64,000 bases of DNA from Gammaproteobacteria bacterium (GTDB taxonomy: Bacteria; Pseudomonadota; Gammaproteobacteria; SZUA-229), in the NCBI GenBank assembly GCA_029882355.1, contig JAOUKV010000005.1, positions 62,001-126,000 on the forward strand, given 5' to 3'. Within the stretch, counting starts at the first letter, position 1. The number at the start of each line of letters is the position of its first letter. Of this stretch, positions 1 to 8,748 are shown piece by piece. The notes under the pieces were generated by a model, which worked only from the letters and a program-made list of their open reading frames with translations, was not told the origin of the DNA and did no database searches. The translations under genes were made by a program, and so were the position numbers.

Positions 1-2
1 TG

Positions 3-347
3 CTTTCGGGCTTGATTTCGAACTCATCGCTTCGTAATAATGATGTATTTTGTGAGCTACTTGAGCGTTTCCAGAACAAACTCGATCAACATTTAAAACA
101 CGAAGCCAGATCGATTTACCCAGAGTTACTGAATCACGATGAGACCAACATCAAACAGATTGCCAAATCCTTTCTGGGCAATACTCACGAACTTGAACGT
201 ATACTTTCGAAATATACAAAGCGCTGGTGCAAGCACATTAATACTGAAAAACACGAAGAATTTGAAAATGAAACCAGTGAAGTATTTAGGCTGGTTAATG
301 AACGAATTCAGATGGAAGAAAAACATCTGTTCCCCGTCTTAAAATAA
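3..347 (+). CDS. Hemerythrin-like HHE domain protein, 5' end outside window
   Basis: The reading frame is open to the left edge of the window (from base 3), so the gene almost certainly begins upstream; the first possible internal start is a TTG at 12. About 114 residues are visible. Motifs HLKHEARSIYPELL near the N-terminal side and EEKHLFPVL at the C-terminus match the second and fourth helices of the HHE cation-binding (hemerythrin-like) fold, which binds a di-iron centre and handles O2, NO or iron. The first helix, with its leading histidine, is missing and should lie before the window. It is followed 34 bases later by a YdcH-family gene on the same strand. Family assignment is good; the actual ligand is unknown. 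Confidence 0.7.
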   Translation, partial: LSGLISNSSLRNNDVFCELLERFQNKLDQHLKHEARSIYPELLNHDETNIKQIAKSFLGNTHELERILSKYTKRWCKHINTEKHEEFENETSEVFRLVNERIQMEEKHLFPVLK

Positions 348-381
348 CTACTCAATTTTAATCAACCAAGAGATTATATAG

Positions 382-621
382 ATGACAATAGAACATCATC
401 CACTGATAGAAGAATTCCCAGAAAACAAAGATCAAATTCATGCACTGAAAATGAGCAATGCCCATTTCCGTCGTCTGGCACACGAATTCGAAGGTATTGA
501 TAAATCAATCGTACGCGCAGAACAAGGTTTAGAAACTGTCAATGATGATTACCTTTCAGAAGTAAAAAAAGAACGCCTACACCTGAAAGACCTGATATAT
601 CAGATGATAAAAAATCAGTAA
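382..621 (+). CDS. YdcH/DUF465 family small protein
   Basis: This 79-residue protein matches the DUF465 (YdcH) family: short, highly charged, helical, with the typical opening HPLIEEFPE and the central NAHFRRLAHEFEGIDKSIVRAEQG followed by LKKERLHLKDLIYQMI-like helix. Function of the family is not established. No signal peptide or membrane segment is visible, so it is probably cytoplasmic. It sits between a hemerythrin-like gene and a DksA-like gene on the same strand with short spacers, which suggests a small operon. Confidence 0.85.
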   Translation: MTIEHHPLIEEFPENKDQIHALKMSNAHFRRLAHEFEGIDKSIVRAEQGLETVNDDYLSEVKKERLHLKDLIYQMIKNQ

Positions 622-648
622 ATTCATACTCTTAAATACGAGAAAATC

Positions 649-987
649 ATGGAATCTATCGACAAAGTAAAAGAACGGTTGCAGTCTTTACGCGAAGAGT
701 ACACACATAGAATTGATACTATAGAGATTGAAACCCATCATAAAGAAGAGCCAGTAGAAAAAGACTTTGCCGAACAGGCAACCCAAAGTGAAAATGATGA
801 TGTTCTGGCTGCGCTCGATGATGAAGCGCAACATATGATCATGCAGGTCGATGCGGCACTTTCCCGTATTGAACAGGGCTCGTATGGCATTTGCAAAGCC
901 TGTGGTGAACCGATTGCAAATGAACGATTGTTGGCGGCTCCGTACGTCACCTTGTGTATAGGATGTGCCGAAAAGGCCTCCCAGTAG
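649..987 (+). CDS. TraR/DksA family C4 zinc-finger protein
   Basis: The 112-residue protein has an N-terminal charged coiled-coil region and a C-terminal four-cysteine zinc finger, CKAC at about residues 83-86 and CIGC near 103-106, the signature of the TraR/DksA family. Family members bind RNA polymerase through the secondary channel and adjust transcription under stress. It is shorter than E. coli DksA (151 residues), so it is likely a DksA-like paralogue rather than the housekeeping protein. The start ATG follows a weak AGAAA-type ribosome site. It ends the three-gene + strand group before sat; the 267 bases to sat contain no clear terminator. Confidence 0.85.
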   Translation: MESIDKVKERLQSLREEYTHRIDTIEIETHHKEEPVEKDFAEQATQSENDDVLAALDDEAQHMIMQVDAALSRIEQGSYGICKACGEPIANERLLAAPYVTLCIGCAEKASQ

Positions 988-1254
988 CCCTGGCCAGCCG
1001 TAGTTTCGTCTATTTGTTTAGTAAACAACTATTTGTAGGCGAATGCGCTGGTCTGGCTTGCCCCATGAGAAGAAACGATAAGCATCCTCATTAAGCTCTT
1101 TCCATCTGCACCTACCCCCAAAGCACTACATCAATCGACTACGAAAACCAGCCGTTTTACTGTAGAATCCAGCCCACAAAATTTAAGCTTTAACCTAATT
1201 TTAATAAAAGTGCTGGCTGAACGGTCAGTGTGATACCCATCCAGGAGACATTAC

Positions 1255-2448
1255 ATGATTAAACCTCATGGTTCTGACGAACTGAATCCATTGTTCGTAT
1301 ACGATACAGCTAAAAACGAAGCCCTACAGAAAGAAGCTGAAGGTCTGGCCTCTATTGTTGTTAGCTCAGCTGCAGCCGCTAACGCTGTTATGTTGGGTGC
1401 TGGTTACTTCAACCCACTAACAGGTTACATGAACAAAGCAGATGCCTTGTCTGTAGCGAATGGCATGAAAACCACTTCAGGTCTGTTCTGGCCAACACCA
1501 GTACTTAATCTTCTGCAAGATGCTGCTGGCATCAAAGCTGGTGATCGTATTGCGCTTAAAGATCCAAACGTAGAAGGCAACCCTGTTGTTGCAATCATGG
1601 ACGTTGAAGCAGTTGAAGAATTCAGCGACGAAGACATCGCTCTGATTGCTGAAAAAGTCTACGCACCTGCTGCTGGCGAAGCTCATCCTGGTGTTGATGC
1701 CTTCCTGGCACAGGGTAAAGTCTGTCTTTCAGGCCCAATCCAGGTTCTGAACTTCTCATATTTCCTGACGGAATTCCCGGACACCTTCCGTACTGCGGTT
1801 GAAATTCGTAACGAGATTGCTGAGCGCGGCTGGAAGAAAGTGGTTGCATTCCAGACTCGTAACCCAATGCATCTGGCTCACGAAGAGCTTTGTCACATGG
1901 CAATGGACCGTTTAGGTTGTGACGGCCTGGTTATCCACATGTTGCTGGGTAAACTAAAAGAAGGTGACATCCCTGCGCCAGTTCGTGATGCCGCTATTCG
2001 TAAGATGGTTGAACTGTACTTCCCTGAAAACAGCGCCATGGTTACCGGTTACGGTTTCGACATGCTGTACGCGGGTCCACGTGAAGGCGTTCTGCACGCC
2101 TTATTCCGCCAGAACATGGGTGCCACTCACTTCATCATCGGTCGTGACCACGCCGGCGTTGGCGATCACTACGGTGCTTTCGATGCGCAAACTATTTTCG
2201 AAAATGAAGTACCTGCTGGCGCACTGGAAATCGAAATCTTCAAAGCTGACCACACTGCTTACTCTAAGAAATTAGACAAGGTTGTTATGATGTGCGAAGC
2301 ACCTGATCATCAGAAAGAAGACTTTGTTTTGTTATCAGGTACTAAAGTTCGTGAAATGCTGGGTAATGGCATTGCGCCACCAAAAGAGTTCTCACGTCCT
2401 GAAGTAGCTCAAATTTTGATGGACTACTACAAAAGTTTAGACGCTTAA
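1255..2448 (+). CDS. sat: ATP sulfurylase (sulfate adenylyltransferase), dissimilatory type
   Basis: Sat interconverts APS plus pyrophosphate and ATP plus sulfate. In sulfur oxidisers it runs in the ATP-forming direction after AprBA. The 397-residue protein carries the nucleotide-binding motif QTRNPMHLAHE (residues 200-210) with the HxxH pair, and a GRDHAGVGDHYG motif near residue 295, both diagnostic of the homo-oligomeric Sat/PAPS-synthetase type, not CysDN. There is no APS kinase domain. The ATG is preceded by CCAGGAG at good spacing. It stands alone as a single-gene unit ended by a strong hairpin terminator. aprBA lies about 9.6 kb away on the same strand, so the pathway is nearby but not in one operon. 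Confidence 0.97.
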   Translation: MIKPHGSDELNPLFVYDTAKNEALQKEAEGLASIVVSSAAAANAVMLGAGYFNPLTGYMNKADALSVANGMKTTSGLFWPTPVLNLLQDAAGIKAGDRIALKDPNVEGNPVVAIMDVEAVEEFSDEDIALIAEKVYAPAAGEAHPGVDAFLAQGKVCLSGPIQVLNFSYFLTEFPDTFRTAVEIRNEIAERGWKKVVAFQTRNPMHLAHEELCHMAMDRLGCDGLVIHMLLGKLKEGDIPAPVRDAAIRKMVELYFPENSAMVTGYGFDMLYAGPREGVLHALFRQNMGATHFIIGRDHAGVGDHYGAFDAQTIFENEVPAGALEIEIFKADHTAYSKKLDKVVMMCEAPDHQKEDFVLLSGTKVREMLGNGIAPPKEFSRPEVAQILMDYYKSLDA

Positions 2449-2470
2449 TCTTTTACGCGTGTATAACGAA

Positions 2471-2509
2471 AAACGGCGCTGATCTTTCGATCAGCGCCGT
2501 TTTTTTTTA
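2471..2509 (+). terminator. Rho-independent terminator of sat
   Basis: A perfect 14-bp stem (AAACGGCGCTGATC pairing with GATCAGCGCCGTTT) closes a TTTC loop and runs into a tract of T residues, 22 bases after the sat stop codon. The outer A-rich arm also gives it some terminator quality for the convergent minus-strand cytochrome gene. Its right arm reappears in the terminator at 9331-9367. Confidence 0.93.
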
Positions 2510-2529
2510 CCTCTTCTTATACTTCTCTA

Positions 2530-3009
2530 CTATTTTCCAGGTGGTGCAAACACATGAGGCGTATGACAGCTATAACAGTTATCACCTGATTTTTTACCAC
2601 TGGCACCTTGATGCTCATTATTATGGCATACCTTACAACGGTCAGTATCAACGGCATAACCGGTCACACCAATACCTGGGTAATACCCTGTTAAATTTGG
2701 CTTTTCTAATCCAACAGTATCCGCTGTATGCGTACCATGACAGGCATTACACTTAACCATGGTATGCGTCATTTTTGATGCTGCGTACTCATTCACCAGA
2801 TTCTGATCTGTTTCATGACAGCCGCCACTTAAACAGGAATAACTGAATTCTACGGCAAAACTGGTATCAAAAACCTGTGTAGGCGCAGGATCAGGTCCAG
2901 GTCCGGCAGCTCCCATTTTAGCAGCAAAAGCTACCGAAGAACCCAGTGCCAGAATAATCAGACAGGCCAATAAAGATTTAATGGATTTGTTTAAATATTT
3001 CATTTTCAT
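2530..3009 (-). CDS. Periplasmic tetraheme c-type cytochrome
   Basis: The 159-residue precursor has a signal peptide (hydrophobic residues 11-27, cleavage after AFA at about 29). Four heme-binding motifs are visible: an unusual CX4CH (C59 to H65), then CNACH (87-91), CKVCH (125-129) and CYSCH (145-149). It has no membrane anchor, so it should be a soluble periplasmic electron carrier. Its start lies 9 bases after the stop of the NapA-like molybdoenzyme and has a strong GGAGGAG site, so the two are co-transcribed and the cytochrome is the likely redox partner. It does not resemble NapB (diheme). Family beyond multiheme cytochrome not recognised. Confidence 0.85.
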   Translation of the reverse strand: MKMKYLNKSIKSLLACLIILALGSSVAFAAKMGAAGPGPDPAPTQVFDTSFAVEFSYSCLSGGCHETDQNLVNEYAASKMTHTMVKCNACHGTHTADTVGLEKPNLTGYYPGIGVTGYAVDTDRCKVCHNNEHQGASGKKSGDNCYSCHTPHVFAPPGK

Positions 3010-3018
3010 TCTCCTCCA

Positions 3019-5493
3019 TTAAGCCTTAACTAGTTTAACGGCACAGTGTTTAAAGATAGGCTGCTTACAATCAGGATCAACCCAGTTCATAGTTAAGCGA
3101 TTAGTAGCTGTTAAACGGCCACCATTTTGAGCTTTATCCTGTGGATCAAGATCAGCAAAATGCATGGGTACAAACACCTGACCTTGCTGTACTGTTCCAA
3201 CCACCAGCGCCTTGATCACGATCTCACCACGGCGAGTAGTCAGTCGCATCATGTCACCGGAGACCACATTCATGGCTGCGGCATCATCGGGATGCATTTC
3301 CACATAATTTTCTGGCACCATTTCATGCAGCTGAGGCACACGTTTAGTTTTGGTTCGACTGTGGAAGTGTTCGATGACTCGACCAGTAATTAACCAGAAC
3401 GGATATTGGCTGTCGGGTATTTCCGGTGCTTCGATATAGTCCTTGGCCCAGAGATAGGCGCGACTCAGATTATCCGGATCAACCCAGGGTTTATCCTGAC
3501 CACCACCCTGCGAATCACCCCAGTTAGTATTAAAACGTCCATCGGTATACATGCGTGCACCGCCGTAAACATTAGTCGGTGTTGATGGCCATTGAATACC
3601 ATTATTGGCTTCTATATTCTCATAGGTCATGCCTGTCATTTCACAGATAGTACCTTCAGTACAGGCTTTCCATTCTGCAAAAGCTTCTTCAGGGGTATTA
3701 AATCCAATTAGTGAATTACCATCTTTATCGGCAAAGCGAGAATCCATAGCGGCAATTTTATCCGCCATCATCTTGCTTATTTCCAGATCAGAATAAGCAC
3801 CATAACCATCAGCACGTAAATCAAAACCGGCGGGGTTAACGGCCTGACGACCAAGATTCACTTTACGTTCTGAACAGGTGTAGGTACCGGTTTTTTCGCC
3901 CCACATAGCAGCGGGCAGGAACATATCAGCAAAATGCGTACATTCCATGGGCTCATAAATATCCTGCGCCACAATGTAAGGGCGATTTGGATTACTAAAA
4001 TCCATATAGGAGTAGAGCTTGTTCAGGTCTGGCAGAGTAACCGCAGGATTAGTTGCCTGAATCCAGAAAACACTCAACTCACCATTGCGCATCATTTCTA
4101 CCTGGCTGTTGATATCCTGATAGTCTTTATTTGAAGTAATACAGGTAGGTTTATGTGGCGGAATTTTACCTCTGTTAATATTCCAGAAATCTTCCAGCCA
4201 ACCGACGTGATCAGGATTGTAGTAATTTCTGTATCCTGCCAAAGCCGATGAAGCACCGGCTTCACGATTACTCATGGCGGTAGCCTGTCCAGTGATACTG
4301 AATGGCGATGAACCAGGACGACCAATCTTGCCCATGACCAGATGCATGGCACAAATCATCCGTACCGTATCGGTCGCACCCATAGATTGATACACGCCCT
4401 GAATAAACAACGATAACGCTTCAGGTGATTCACCAATCCATTTTGCCGCCAGTGCAATATCAGCAGCGGGGCAACCGGTAATGTTAGAGACATACTCCGG
4501 CGTATATTTAGCCACTGTCGCGGCCATGGCATCATAGTTACGCGTATGTGCGGTGATGTAATTACTGTCAGTCCAGTTGTTGGCAATGATCTGTTGTACC
4601 AGGCCATTCATCAACGCCAGATTAGTACCGGGTTTGAGAGCCAGATGTAAATCGGCACTGCGAGCAGTTTGAGTGCGGCGTGGATCGACCACGATAAGTT
4701 TTGGTGCACGTGAGGTTCTGCGCGCTTTGGCAATTCGTCGCCAGAGTTGTGGATGCATCTCGGCCGGGTTCATACCGATAACAAAGAAGCAGTCAGTATT
4801 TTCAACATCGTCATAACAACCTGGAGGGCCGTCAGAACCAAAGGTAGAAAGATAACCAACCACTGCCGCTGCCATACATAAGCGGGTATTTGAATCCATG
4901 GTAGCAGTACCGATGGCACCTTTACCTAACTTACCAAAGGCATAATAATCTTCAATGGTCCACTGACCCGTGTTGTAAGTTGCAATTGAGTCAGCGCCTT
5001 TTGCATCAACACCATCAATTATTTTTTGGCTCAGAATGGTTGTGGCTTCGTCCCAGGTGATTTTTTTCCAGTCGCCATTGGCATCGCGAATTAATGGCCA
5101 TTTACCACGATCAGGCGCTTCCAGTATTTTGTGCTCGTACAGACCTTTAACACAGACTCGGCCATTATTGGTTGGGTGATTCTCATTACCGCGTACCGCC
5201 ACGGCTTCACCGGCGGAATTAACACCAATGCTAAGACCACAACCGAAGGAGCAGTAACCGCAGACAGAATAAACCCAGCCTGTTACGTTATTAAAAGTAT
5301 CATCGGCTCTTGCATCAGAGCTGGCTAATAAATTAACGACACCACCGCCAATTACAGCCTGAGATGAAACTATTGCGCTCCATTTTAAAAAATTACGTCT
5401 TCCGTGATTAGCGATATTTGGATCTTTTTTTAGTTCTTCAATTTCGTCTTTACTAAACATTTTGACGCTTATTTCTTTCTCATTTGATGCCAT
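3019..5493 (-). CDS. Tat-exported NapA/NasA-like molybdopterin oxidoreductase
   Basis: This 824-residue protein is a bis-MGD molybdoenzyme. A twin-arginine signal (GRRNFLKWSA, residues 31-40) predicts periplasmic export. The 4Fe-4S motif uses C78, C81, C85 and C114, with K116 at the electron-transfer position. The molybdenum ligand is C206 in NTRLCMAAAVVGY, which resembles the RLCM signature of assimilatory NasA/NarB, while the following PPGCYDD and NPAEMHPQLWRR segments resemble NapA. It is therefore intermediate between the two and distinct from the true NapA at 53163-55703. It is probably a nitrate-reductase-like enzyme, but another oxyanion is possible. It forms an operon with a tetraheme cytochrome; the FNR-like regulator upstream on the same strand may control it. 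A start at residue 12 is possible, but AGGTG before the first ATG supports the long form. Confidence 0.85.
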   Translation of the reverse strand: MASNEKEISVKMFSKDEIEELKKDPNIANHGRRNFLKWSAIVSSQAVIGGGVVNLLASSDARADDTFNNVTGWVYSVCGYCSFGCGLSIGVNSAGEAVAVRGNENHPTNNGRVCVKGLYEHKILEAPDRGKWPLIRDANGDWKKITWDEATTILSQKIIDGVDAKGADSIATYNTGQWTIEDYYAFGKLGKGAIGTATMDSNTRLCMAAAVVGYLSTFGSDGPPGCYDDVENTDCFFVIGMNPAEMHPQLWRRIAKARRTSRAPKLIVVDPRRTQTARSADLHLALKPGTNLALMNGLVQQIIANNWTDSNYITAHTRNYDAMAATVAKYTPEYVSNITGCPAADIALAAKWIGESPEALSLFIQGVYQSMGATDTVRMICAMHLVMGKIGRPGSSPFSITGQATAMSNREAGASSALAGYRNYYNPDHVGWLEDFWNINRGKIPPHKPTCITSNKDYQDINSQVEMMRNGELSVFWIQATNPAVTLPDLNKLYSYMDFSNPNRPYIVAQDIYEPMECTHFADMFLPAAMWGEKTGTYTCSERKVNLGRQAVNPAGFDLRADGYGAYSDLEISKMMADKIAAMDSRFADKDGNSLIGFNTPEEAFAEWKACTEGTICEMTGMTYENIEANNGIQWPSTPTNVYGGARMYTDGRFNTNWGDSQGGGQDKPWVDPDNLSRAYLWAKDYIEAPEIPDSQYPFWLITGRVIEHFHSRTKTKRVPQLHEMVPENYVEMHPDDAAAMNVVSGDMMRLTTRRGEIVIKALVVGTVQQGQVFVPMHFADLDPQDKAQNGGRLTATNRLTMNWVDPDCKQPIFKHCAVKLVKA

Positions 5494-5875
5494 AGTGCTT
5501 CACCTTTTAATCATTTTTAAATTTAAAACACATTGCCTGACCACTGGAACATAAACTGAACCAGATGAGCAATGTGGTTTTTTAATACGCGGCCATCTTT
5601 GTCTAGAAACAAAGGTATGAGCAATGACAAATGTCACCTAAGATAATAAATTAAACAGAAATCAAACTAACTACGTGAAATAACAGATAAAAAACATTTA
5701 GCGAATAACGAGATTATAGGATTTAGAATAAAAAGCTGTTATAGGTGGATTTCAGCGGGCAAATTACCAGAATAACGATTAAAAACATAACCACATTATT
5801 CTATTAAACCTTAACTATATCTTCATATTTTTAGCCACATAACTAGATTTAATCAAATAAAAACAATGAACAAGA
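5494..5875. other. Intergenic region upstream of the NapA-like gene
   Basis: This 382-base A+T-rich stretch separates the regulator gene (its 3' end) from the NapA-like gene (its 5' end), both on the minus strand, and should hold the promoter of the molybdoenzyme operon. Two short inverted repeats are visible: CTTTGT/ACAAAG at 5597-5614 and TGACA-AA-TGTCA at 5625-5636. Neither has the TTGAT-N4-ATCAA spacing of a standard FNR/DNR box. No open reading frame is convincing. Confidence 0.5.
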
Positions 5876-6640
5876 CTAATAACCCGTACTGATTTTTTCT
5901 AGAGCAATCAGGTCAATAATGAGGAATCCTTGTCTACTGACACCAATATAACCCTCAGACTCCAGTTGCTTGATACAACGGATCAGGGTGCGCTGAGTAA
6001 TACCAAGCATATCTGCCAGTTCGATACGCGATAACAAATCACTCAGATAACTTTTTTTCAGGTTTCGCTTAAGATGCGTTTCATGCAAATAAACAAGATA
6101 GGAAGCCAAACGTTCCAGAGCATTTTTCTGCCCCAGATTAGCAATGTGCCGTATATAAGAATTCAAATTACACGACATGACAAACATTAAAGTATCTAAA
6201 ATTTCGTTATAACGCCCTGCACTATTACGCAGATCATCACATTTTAGATAGCAGACATTAACGTCACTCAACGCCTCAGCCGAGCTGGCATGTTTCTTCA
6301 GATACAAATCATCGCAGGCAATAAGATCTCCCGGTATCTGCGCCAGCTTATGTATTTGATGCTTGCCATTAGATAATGTTTTATAAACCTTAACCTCACC
6401 GGAGATTAAAACATAAAGATTTTTACAGACATCTTCTTCTTTATATAAGAAATCTTTTTTATTAAACTTTTTTAATGCCAGACTGGGTTGCAAATCCAGT
6501 TTGGCCTCGACACTCAAATTAGAAAAAAAATCAGAAGTATCCATAATACAGGAAGCACATCGTATTTCTTCAGGCTTATCTAAACAGGGACCGACTATAT
6601 TGTGTTTACGCATTTGTTGATTCAATGACTTATCACTCAT
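5876..6640 (-). CDS. FNR-like Crp/Fnr family transcription regulator
   Basis: The 254-residue protein has a cyclic-nucleotide-type sensor domain (about residues 40-160) and a C-terminal Crp-type helix-turn-helix (SRIELADMLGITQRTLIRCI, about 207-226). Near the N-terminus it has C19, C28 and C31 (CASC), and a central cysteine C130 (VNVCYLKC) aligns with the fourth iron-sulfur ligand of E. coli FNR. This is consistent with a 4Fe-4S oxygen sensor, although the N-terminal spacing differs from FNR. The DNA-recognition helix lacks the exact E-x2-S-R of FNR. It lies upstream of the NapA-like operon on the same strand and is a candidate regulator of it or of the FNR/DNR-type boxes elsewhere in the window. 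Confidence 0.8.
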   Translation of the reverse strand: MSDKSLNQQMRKHNIVGPCLDKPEEIRCASCIMDTSDFFSNLSVEAKLDLQPSLALKKFNKKDFLYKEEDVCKNLYVLISGEVKVYKTLSNGKHQIHKLAQIPGDLIACDDLYLKKHASSAEALSDVNVCYLKCDDLRNSAGRYNEILDTLMFVMSCNLNSYIRHIANLGQKNALERLASYLVYLHETHLKRNLKKSYLSDLLSRIELADMLGITQRTLIRCIKQLESEGYIGVSRQGFLIIDLIALEKISTGY

Positions 6641-6831
6641 ATTTTTATTTATGCGTTACAACAAACGCGGACAGAAATACAACTTATATTATTTTGGCAA
6701 TGCTTGCATTGGAATTTTTAGTTTATTTAATTCAATAGAAAAGGCTAATATAATAAAACTCTACATCTCACCCACAAACACATTTGAGAATGATTTTTAT
6801 TCCATAACAAGGTCACGTAAAATAAATAAAG

Positions 6832-7101
6832 ATGAAACCTAATACTTCAACCGCCATGCAGAACCTGATCGACGAGGTACGCACAACCATGCCTTTTGAT
6901 GCGGGTGAGGCCCAGCTATGCGCAGATTCATGCAATGGTTGTTCGCTGAAGTTATTGGAGTTTCTTGATATGGAGTTACAGGATTGGGAACAGAAGTTAC
7001 AGGAGGGTGTTGAACCTAGTTTTGGGGATATTCATAAAATGGGTAAGACTTGTAAAAAGATTTATATGGTTTTGAAGAAGAATGGATTGGTTGAAGAATA
7101 A
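6832..7101 (+). CDS. Small cysteine-containing conserved hypothetical protein
   Basis: This 89-residue acidic protein is not recognised as a named family. It has a compact cysteine cluster, LCADSCNGCSLKLL, at about residues 29-42, plus one cysteine near residue 73, with no signal peptide or membrane segment. A three-cysteine cluster suggests metal or iron-sulfur binding, but that is inference. It starts 191 bases from the divergent FNR-like regulator gene and lies just upstream of an acyltransferase gene. The ribosome site is weak (AATAAAG); an internal ATG at residue 9 is an alternative start. Confidence 0.6.
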   Translation: MKPNTSTAMQNLIDEVRTTMPFDAGEAQLCADSCNGCSLKLLEFLDMELQDWEQKLQEGVEPSFGDIHKMGKTCKKIYMVLKKNGLVEE

Positions 7102-7173
7102 TTTTATCTGCCTACTTTGCCCTCCATATTAACTGCATTGATCTCTGCTACCCGCTGCGCGCATAATGCTACC

Positions 7174-8580
7174 ATGGAAAGCACAATTACCCTGCCGCTA
7201 TGGCTGTTTATATTACTGATTGCATTCGCCGCGATCATGGTAATTGATCGTATTCTACTACCAGGCATGCGCTGGTATTTACGCCGCAGAGTCAATCGTG
7301 TCATTGATGAAGTCAGCACTCGACTCGATATCGAAATTCGCCCATTCCAGCTAACCCGCAGACAAAACTTAATTGACCAGTTGGTCTTTGACGACAAGGT
7401 AATCGAAGCCGTCAAACAACATGCTGCTGAAAACGATATGCCGACAGCTATTGCTCAGGCCAAAGCGGTCAAATACGCAAAAGAAATTGTACCTAGATTT
7501 AATGCCTATATTTATTTTCGCCTGGGCTACTGGTTCGCCAAAAAAGTAGCTCGCTTAGTTTATCGTGTTCGCGTTGGTTTCTACGACGACGAAGGCCTGA
7601 AAAACATACCACAGGGATCAAGCGTGGTCTTTGTCATGAACCACCGTAGCAATATGGATTACATCCTGGTGTCATTTCTAGTCGCAGAAAAAACCACACT
7701 GTCCTATGCCGTGGGTGAATGGGCACGTATCTGGCCATTACAAACATTAATTAAATCCATGGGTGCATTTTTTGTGCGTAGAAATTCAGGTAACAGCCTG
7801 TATCGAAAAGTACTGGAACGTTATGTCAATATGGCGACACGCGCTGGCGTTTGTCAGGCCGTTTTTCCTGAAGGCAGCTTAACCAAAGACGGCTCCCTGC
7901 GTGAAGCCAGATTGGGTTTTATGGATTACATGTTACGTGATTATCATCCGGACATTGATAAAGACATCGTCTTTGTTCCTGTCGGTATCAATTATGACCG
8001 AGTCATTGAAGACCGTAGTTTATTACGCAAACTTAATCCGGATGCAAGCAAACGAAGTATCTGGTTTATTATCAAAACTACACTGGGGTTTTTACACAAA
8101 ACCCTGATGCTTTCACGAAAAAACCGATGGCGACGTTTTGGTTATGCCAGCGTCAATTTCGGCAAGCCAGTGTCGGCTAAAACATACTGCCAGCAACAAC
8201 AGGTTGATTTCAGCAAACTAGAAACAGAACAACGCTTTGCAAGCGTAAAAAACCTCGCTGACGTGTTAATGAAAAACATCAGCGACGTAGTGCCAATAAC
8301 ACCAGTCGCACTGATGTCAGAAATTTTATTATCAAAACACGAAGACTGGCACAGCGAACTGGAAATAAAAACCAGGGCCCTGGCACGAATAGATAAATTA
8401 AAAGAACAAGGCGCACCGATAAACATATCATCGAGCGCCTGCGAACAGGTGCTTGCTGGGGCACTAGATATTTTAATAGGACGTGGATTAGTGAAAAACA
8501 AAGATAACTTATTAAAAGTCGATCAGGATGCCATGGATGTTTTGGTTTATTATGCCAATTCGATTAGGCAGTGGAATTAA
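7174..8580 (+). CDS. PlsB/PlsC-type phospholipid acyltransferase, membrane-bound
   Basis: Acyltransferases of this superfamily move acyl chains onto glycerol-3-phosphate or lysophosphatidate. The four blocks are visible: NHRSNMD (catalytic H-x4-D), GAFFVRR, VFPEGSLTKDG and FVPVGINYD. The blocks look closer to glycerol-3-phosphate acyltransferases (PlsB) than to short PlsC, but the protein (468 residues) is far shorter than E. coli PlsB. One membrane segment lies at residues 5-25 (PLWLFILLIAFAAIMVI). I chose the ATG at 7174; the longer frame would begin with a TTG at 7117 without a ribosome site and would push the membrane segment inward. Substrate is not certain. Confidence 0.75.
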   Translation: MESTITLPLWLFILLIAFAAIMVIDRILLPGMRWYLRRRVNRVIDEVSTRLDIEIRPFQLTRRQNLIDQLVFDDKVIEAVKQHAAENDMPTAIAQAKAVKYAKEIVPRFNAYIYFRLGYWFAKKVARLVYRVRVGFYDDEGLKNIPQGSSVVFVMNHRSNMDYILVSFLVAEKTTLSYAVGEWARIWPLQTLIKSMGAFFVRRNSGNSLYRKVLERYVNMATRAGVCQAVFPEGSLTKDGSLREARLGFMDYMLRDYHPDIDKDIVFVPVGINYDRVIEDRSLLRKLNPDASKRSIWFIIKTTLGFLHKTLMLSRKNRWRRFGYASVNFGKPVSAKTYCQQQQVDFSKLETEQRFASVKNLADVLMKNISDVVPITPVALMSEILLSKHEDWHSELEIKTRALARIDKLKEQGAPINISSSACEQVLAGALDILIGRGLVKNKDNLLKVDQDAMDVLVYYANSIRQWN

Positions 8581-8650
8581 AAAACAAAAGCATTCACCGC
8601 AGAGACGAAAAGAATACAGAGAACAACTAGATAAAACGTACGATATGTAC

Positions 8651-8677
8651 GGTGCAATAAACGTAGCGCATTGCACC
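8651..8677. repeat. Intergenic inverted repeat GGTGCAAT/ATTGCACC
   Basis: A perfect 8-bp inverted repeat, GGTGCAAT at 8651-8658 and ATTGCACC at 8670-8677, sits between the acyltransferase and the outer-membrane protein gene and is followed by CTACC. Its form (GGTGCAATnnnCGTAGCGCATTGCACC) is like the short palindromic elements often scattered between genes in proteobacteria. Just upstream, 8590-8606 reads CATTCACCGCAGAGACG, another motif of the same sort. Only one copy is visible in this window. Confidence 0.6.
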
Positions 8678-8748
8678 CTACCTTGCTAACACTACGCTAA
8701 AGTCGATAGCAAAAATAAATTATTAACAACAAAACAGCAGGAACGCCC

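Noticed and set aside
5625-5636. TGACA-AA-TGTCA as an FNR-family box of the NapA-like operon
   Set aside because: Half-sites are two bases apart instead of four and do not match TTGAT/ATCAA; kept only as a description of the region.
6651-6842. Open frame of 63 residues before the small cysteine protein
   Set aside because: No ribosome site, asparagine/isoleucine-rich composition typical of A+T-rich spacer, and overlap with the better supported gene at 6832.
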